Source: Rhizobiaceae bacterium | GTDB lineage: Bacteria; Pseudomonadota; Alphaproteobacteria; Rhizobiales; Rhizobiaceae | NCBI GenBank assembly: GCA_028865845.1 | Contig: JAGWJK010000223.1 | Location: 1-6,951, forward strand | Length of the DNA: 6,951 nt | Direction: 5' to 3' | Part shown: positions 6,290-6,951 of the stretch, in pieces | Numbering within the stretch: position 1 is the stretch's first letter | Layout: each line of letters opens with the position of its first letter | The notes under the pieces: generated by a model | What the model saw: only the letters and a program-made list of their open reading frames with translations | What the model was told of the DNA's origin: nothing | The model's database searches: none | Program-made: the position numbers and the translations under genes

Positions 6290-6951
6290 TTACGTGGCCC
6301 TGGAGTTCTGCTCGCCGAGGCAGGCGTCGCGGATCATTTGATATTTGACTTCCGTCGCCTTGAGGTTGCGGTACCAATCGACCAGGCTACCCCAGGGGTC
6401 GTTGATCTTTGTCAGGCCGGAAGTGAAGGCGACGATGGTGCCGATCTCGGTCTTCCCGGTGACGACATAATAGCCGCCAAGGGCGAAGATCGCGGCGTAC
6501 CCGAGCTGCGTCATCAGGTTCATCAGAAAGTTCATCACGAACTTGATGCGGTAGATGCTCATGTTGGTGTCGAAGAGAAAGGAGACGCGGCGCACCTGGC
6601 TTTCGATGTCGCCGCCGATCTTCGGGTCGACAATCGCTCGACTGACATCGCGCGAAGCCGAGACTTTCGCGGCAACGCGCCGATTGATCGCGGCCTGCAT
6701 CAGCGGAACGAAACCTAGCTGCGGAAAGAAGACGACGGCGACCAGGATGGCAAGAAGCGGCTGAAGATAGATGAGATAGCCGCCGACACCGACAAGAAGA
6801 CCGGCTTGGAGCAAAGGCTGAGACACGAACTCGCCGACAAAGCCGCCGACCGGATCGGCCTCGGCAAGCACGATGGACAATTCGATGCCGTCATCGCTTG
6901 GCGCTACGCCCGATGTCTCGTTGATCGGCGAGGCCCCCAGCGCAAACAGCC
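6290..6951 (-). CDS. Exporter-type ABC transmembrane-domain protein lacking a C-terminal ATPase domain (C-terminal part)
   Basis: The reading frame is open from the right edge to TAA at 6292-6290, giving 219 visible residues. They look like the second half of a type IV ABC exporter transmembrane domain: EADPVGGFVGEFVSQPLLQ, then two hydrophobic helices (GLLVGVGGYLIYL and LLAILVAVVFFPQL), a charged cytoplasmic loop (AINRRVAAKV), a further helix pair (MNLMTQLGYAAIFALGGYYVV and IGTIVAFTSGL), and INDPWGSLVDWYRNL just before the end. In related proteins an ATPase domain follows here; this one ends about 15 residues later (DACLGEQNSRAT). The ATPase could be a separate gene, lie N-terminally beyond the window, or be lost. 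A TTG at 6880 is only an internal codon: the conserved frame continues upstream of it, so the true start is outside the window. It converges on yhhJ; no link to the efflux operon is shown. Substrate unknown. Confidence 0.75.
   Translation of the reverse strand, partial: LFALGASPINETSGVAPSDDGIELSIVLAEADPVGGFVGEFVSQPLLQAGLLVGVGGYLIYLQPLLAILVAVVFFPQLGFVPLMQAAINRRVAAKVSASRDVSRAIVDPKIGGDIESQVRRVSFLFDTNMSIYRIKFVMNFLMNLMTQLGYAAIFALGGYYVVTGKTEIGTIVAFTSGLTKINDPWGSLVDWYRNLKATEVKYQMIRDACLGEQNSRAT

Noticed and set aside
6263..6718. A 151-codon plus-strand open frame near the right end.
   Set aside because: It is antisense to hydrophobic transmembrane-domain sequence with clear ABC exporter motifs and has no convincing ribosome site.
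1..6951. Insertion sequences, CRISPR arrays, tRNA or rRNA genes and attachment sites.
   Set aside because: No transposase motifs, regularly spaced repeats, cloverleaf-like segments or terminal inverted repeats were seen.

Overview
The window looks like accessory or chromosomal DNA of an alphaproteobacterium, probably of the Rhizobium/Agrobacterium type. It is GC-rich with GC-ending codons. Its only long intergenic region carries FNR/FixK-type 'anaeroboxes' (TTGAT-N4-ATCAA), which are typical of oxygen-controlled genes in rhizobia. The organism assignment is inference from style, not from a marker gene.

Layout, left to right. (1) 1-1128, minus strand: the N-terminal 376 codons of a P-type ATPase resembling the MgtA/MgtB Mg2+ importers (P3B), running off the left edge. 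(2) 1129-1347: a divergent control region with one perfect FNR/FixK-type box (1183-1196) and a second, one-mismatch box exactly 80 bp away (1263-1276). (3) 1348-6213, plus strand: a complete three-gene operon matching Escherichia coli yhiI-rbbA-yhhJ. It encodes a HlyD-type periplasmic adaptor, a ~905-residue fusion of two ABC ATPase domains and an ABC-2 permease (RbbA type), and a second ABC-2 permease. The first two genes overlap by ATGA, and the second and third are 1 nt apart. (4) 6214-6289: a short convergent gap with no convincing terminator. (5) 6290-6951, minus strand: the C-terminal part of an exporter-type ABC transmembrane protein that stops right after its transmembrane domain, with no nucleotide-binding domain following.

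How it may work together. The operon has every part of an ABC-2 efflux machine: two different permease halves, two fused ATPase domains and a periplasmic adaptor. The adaptor could link it to an outer-membrane channel encoded elsewhere. The two ATPase domains are asymmetric: the composite site using NBD1's Walker motifs has lost both the H-loop histidine and the partner's signature motif, while the other site is canonical. The spacing of the second box places a plausible start of transcription downstream of the first in-frame ATG of yhiI. This fits translation from TTG 1348, which has a GGAGG ribosome site and gives a tidy signal peptide. The main inference is that Mg2+-type ion transport and this export system are divergently controlled by low oxygen through an FNR/FixK/FnrN-family regulator.
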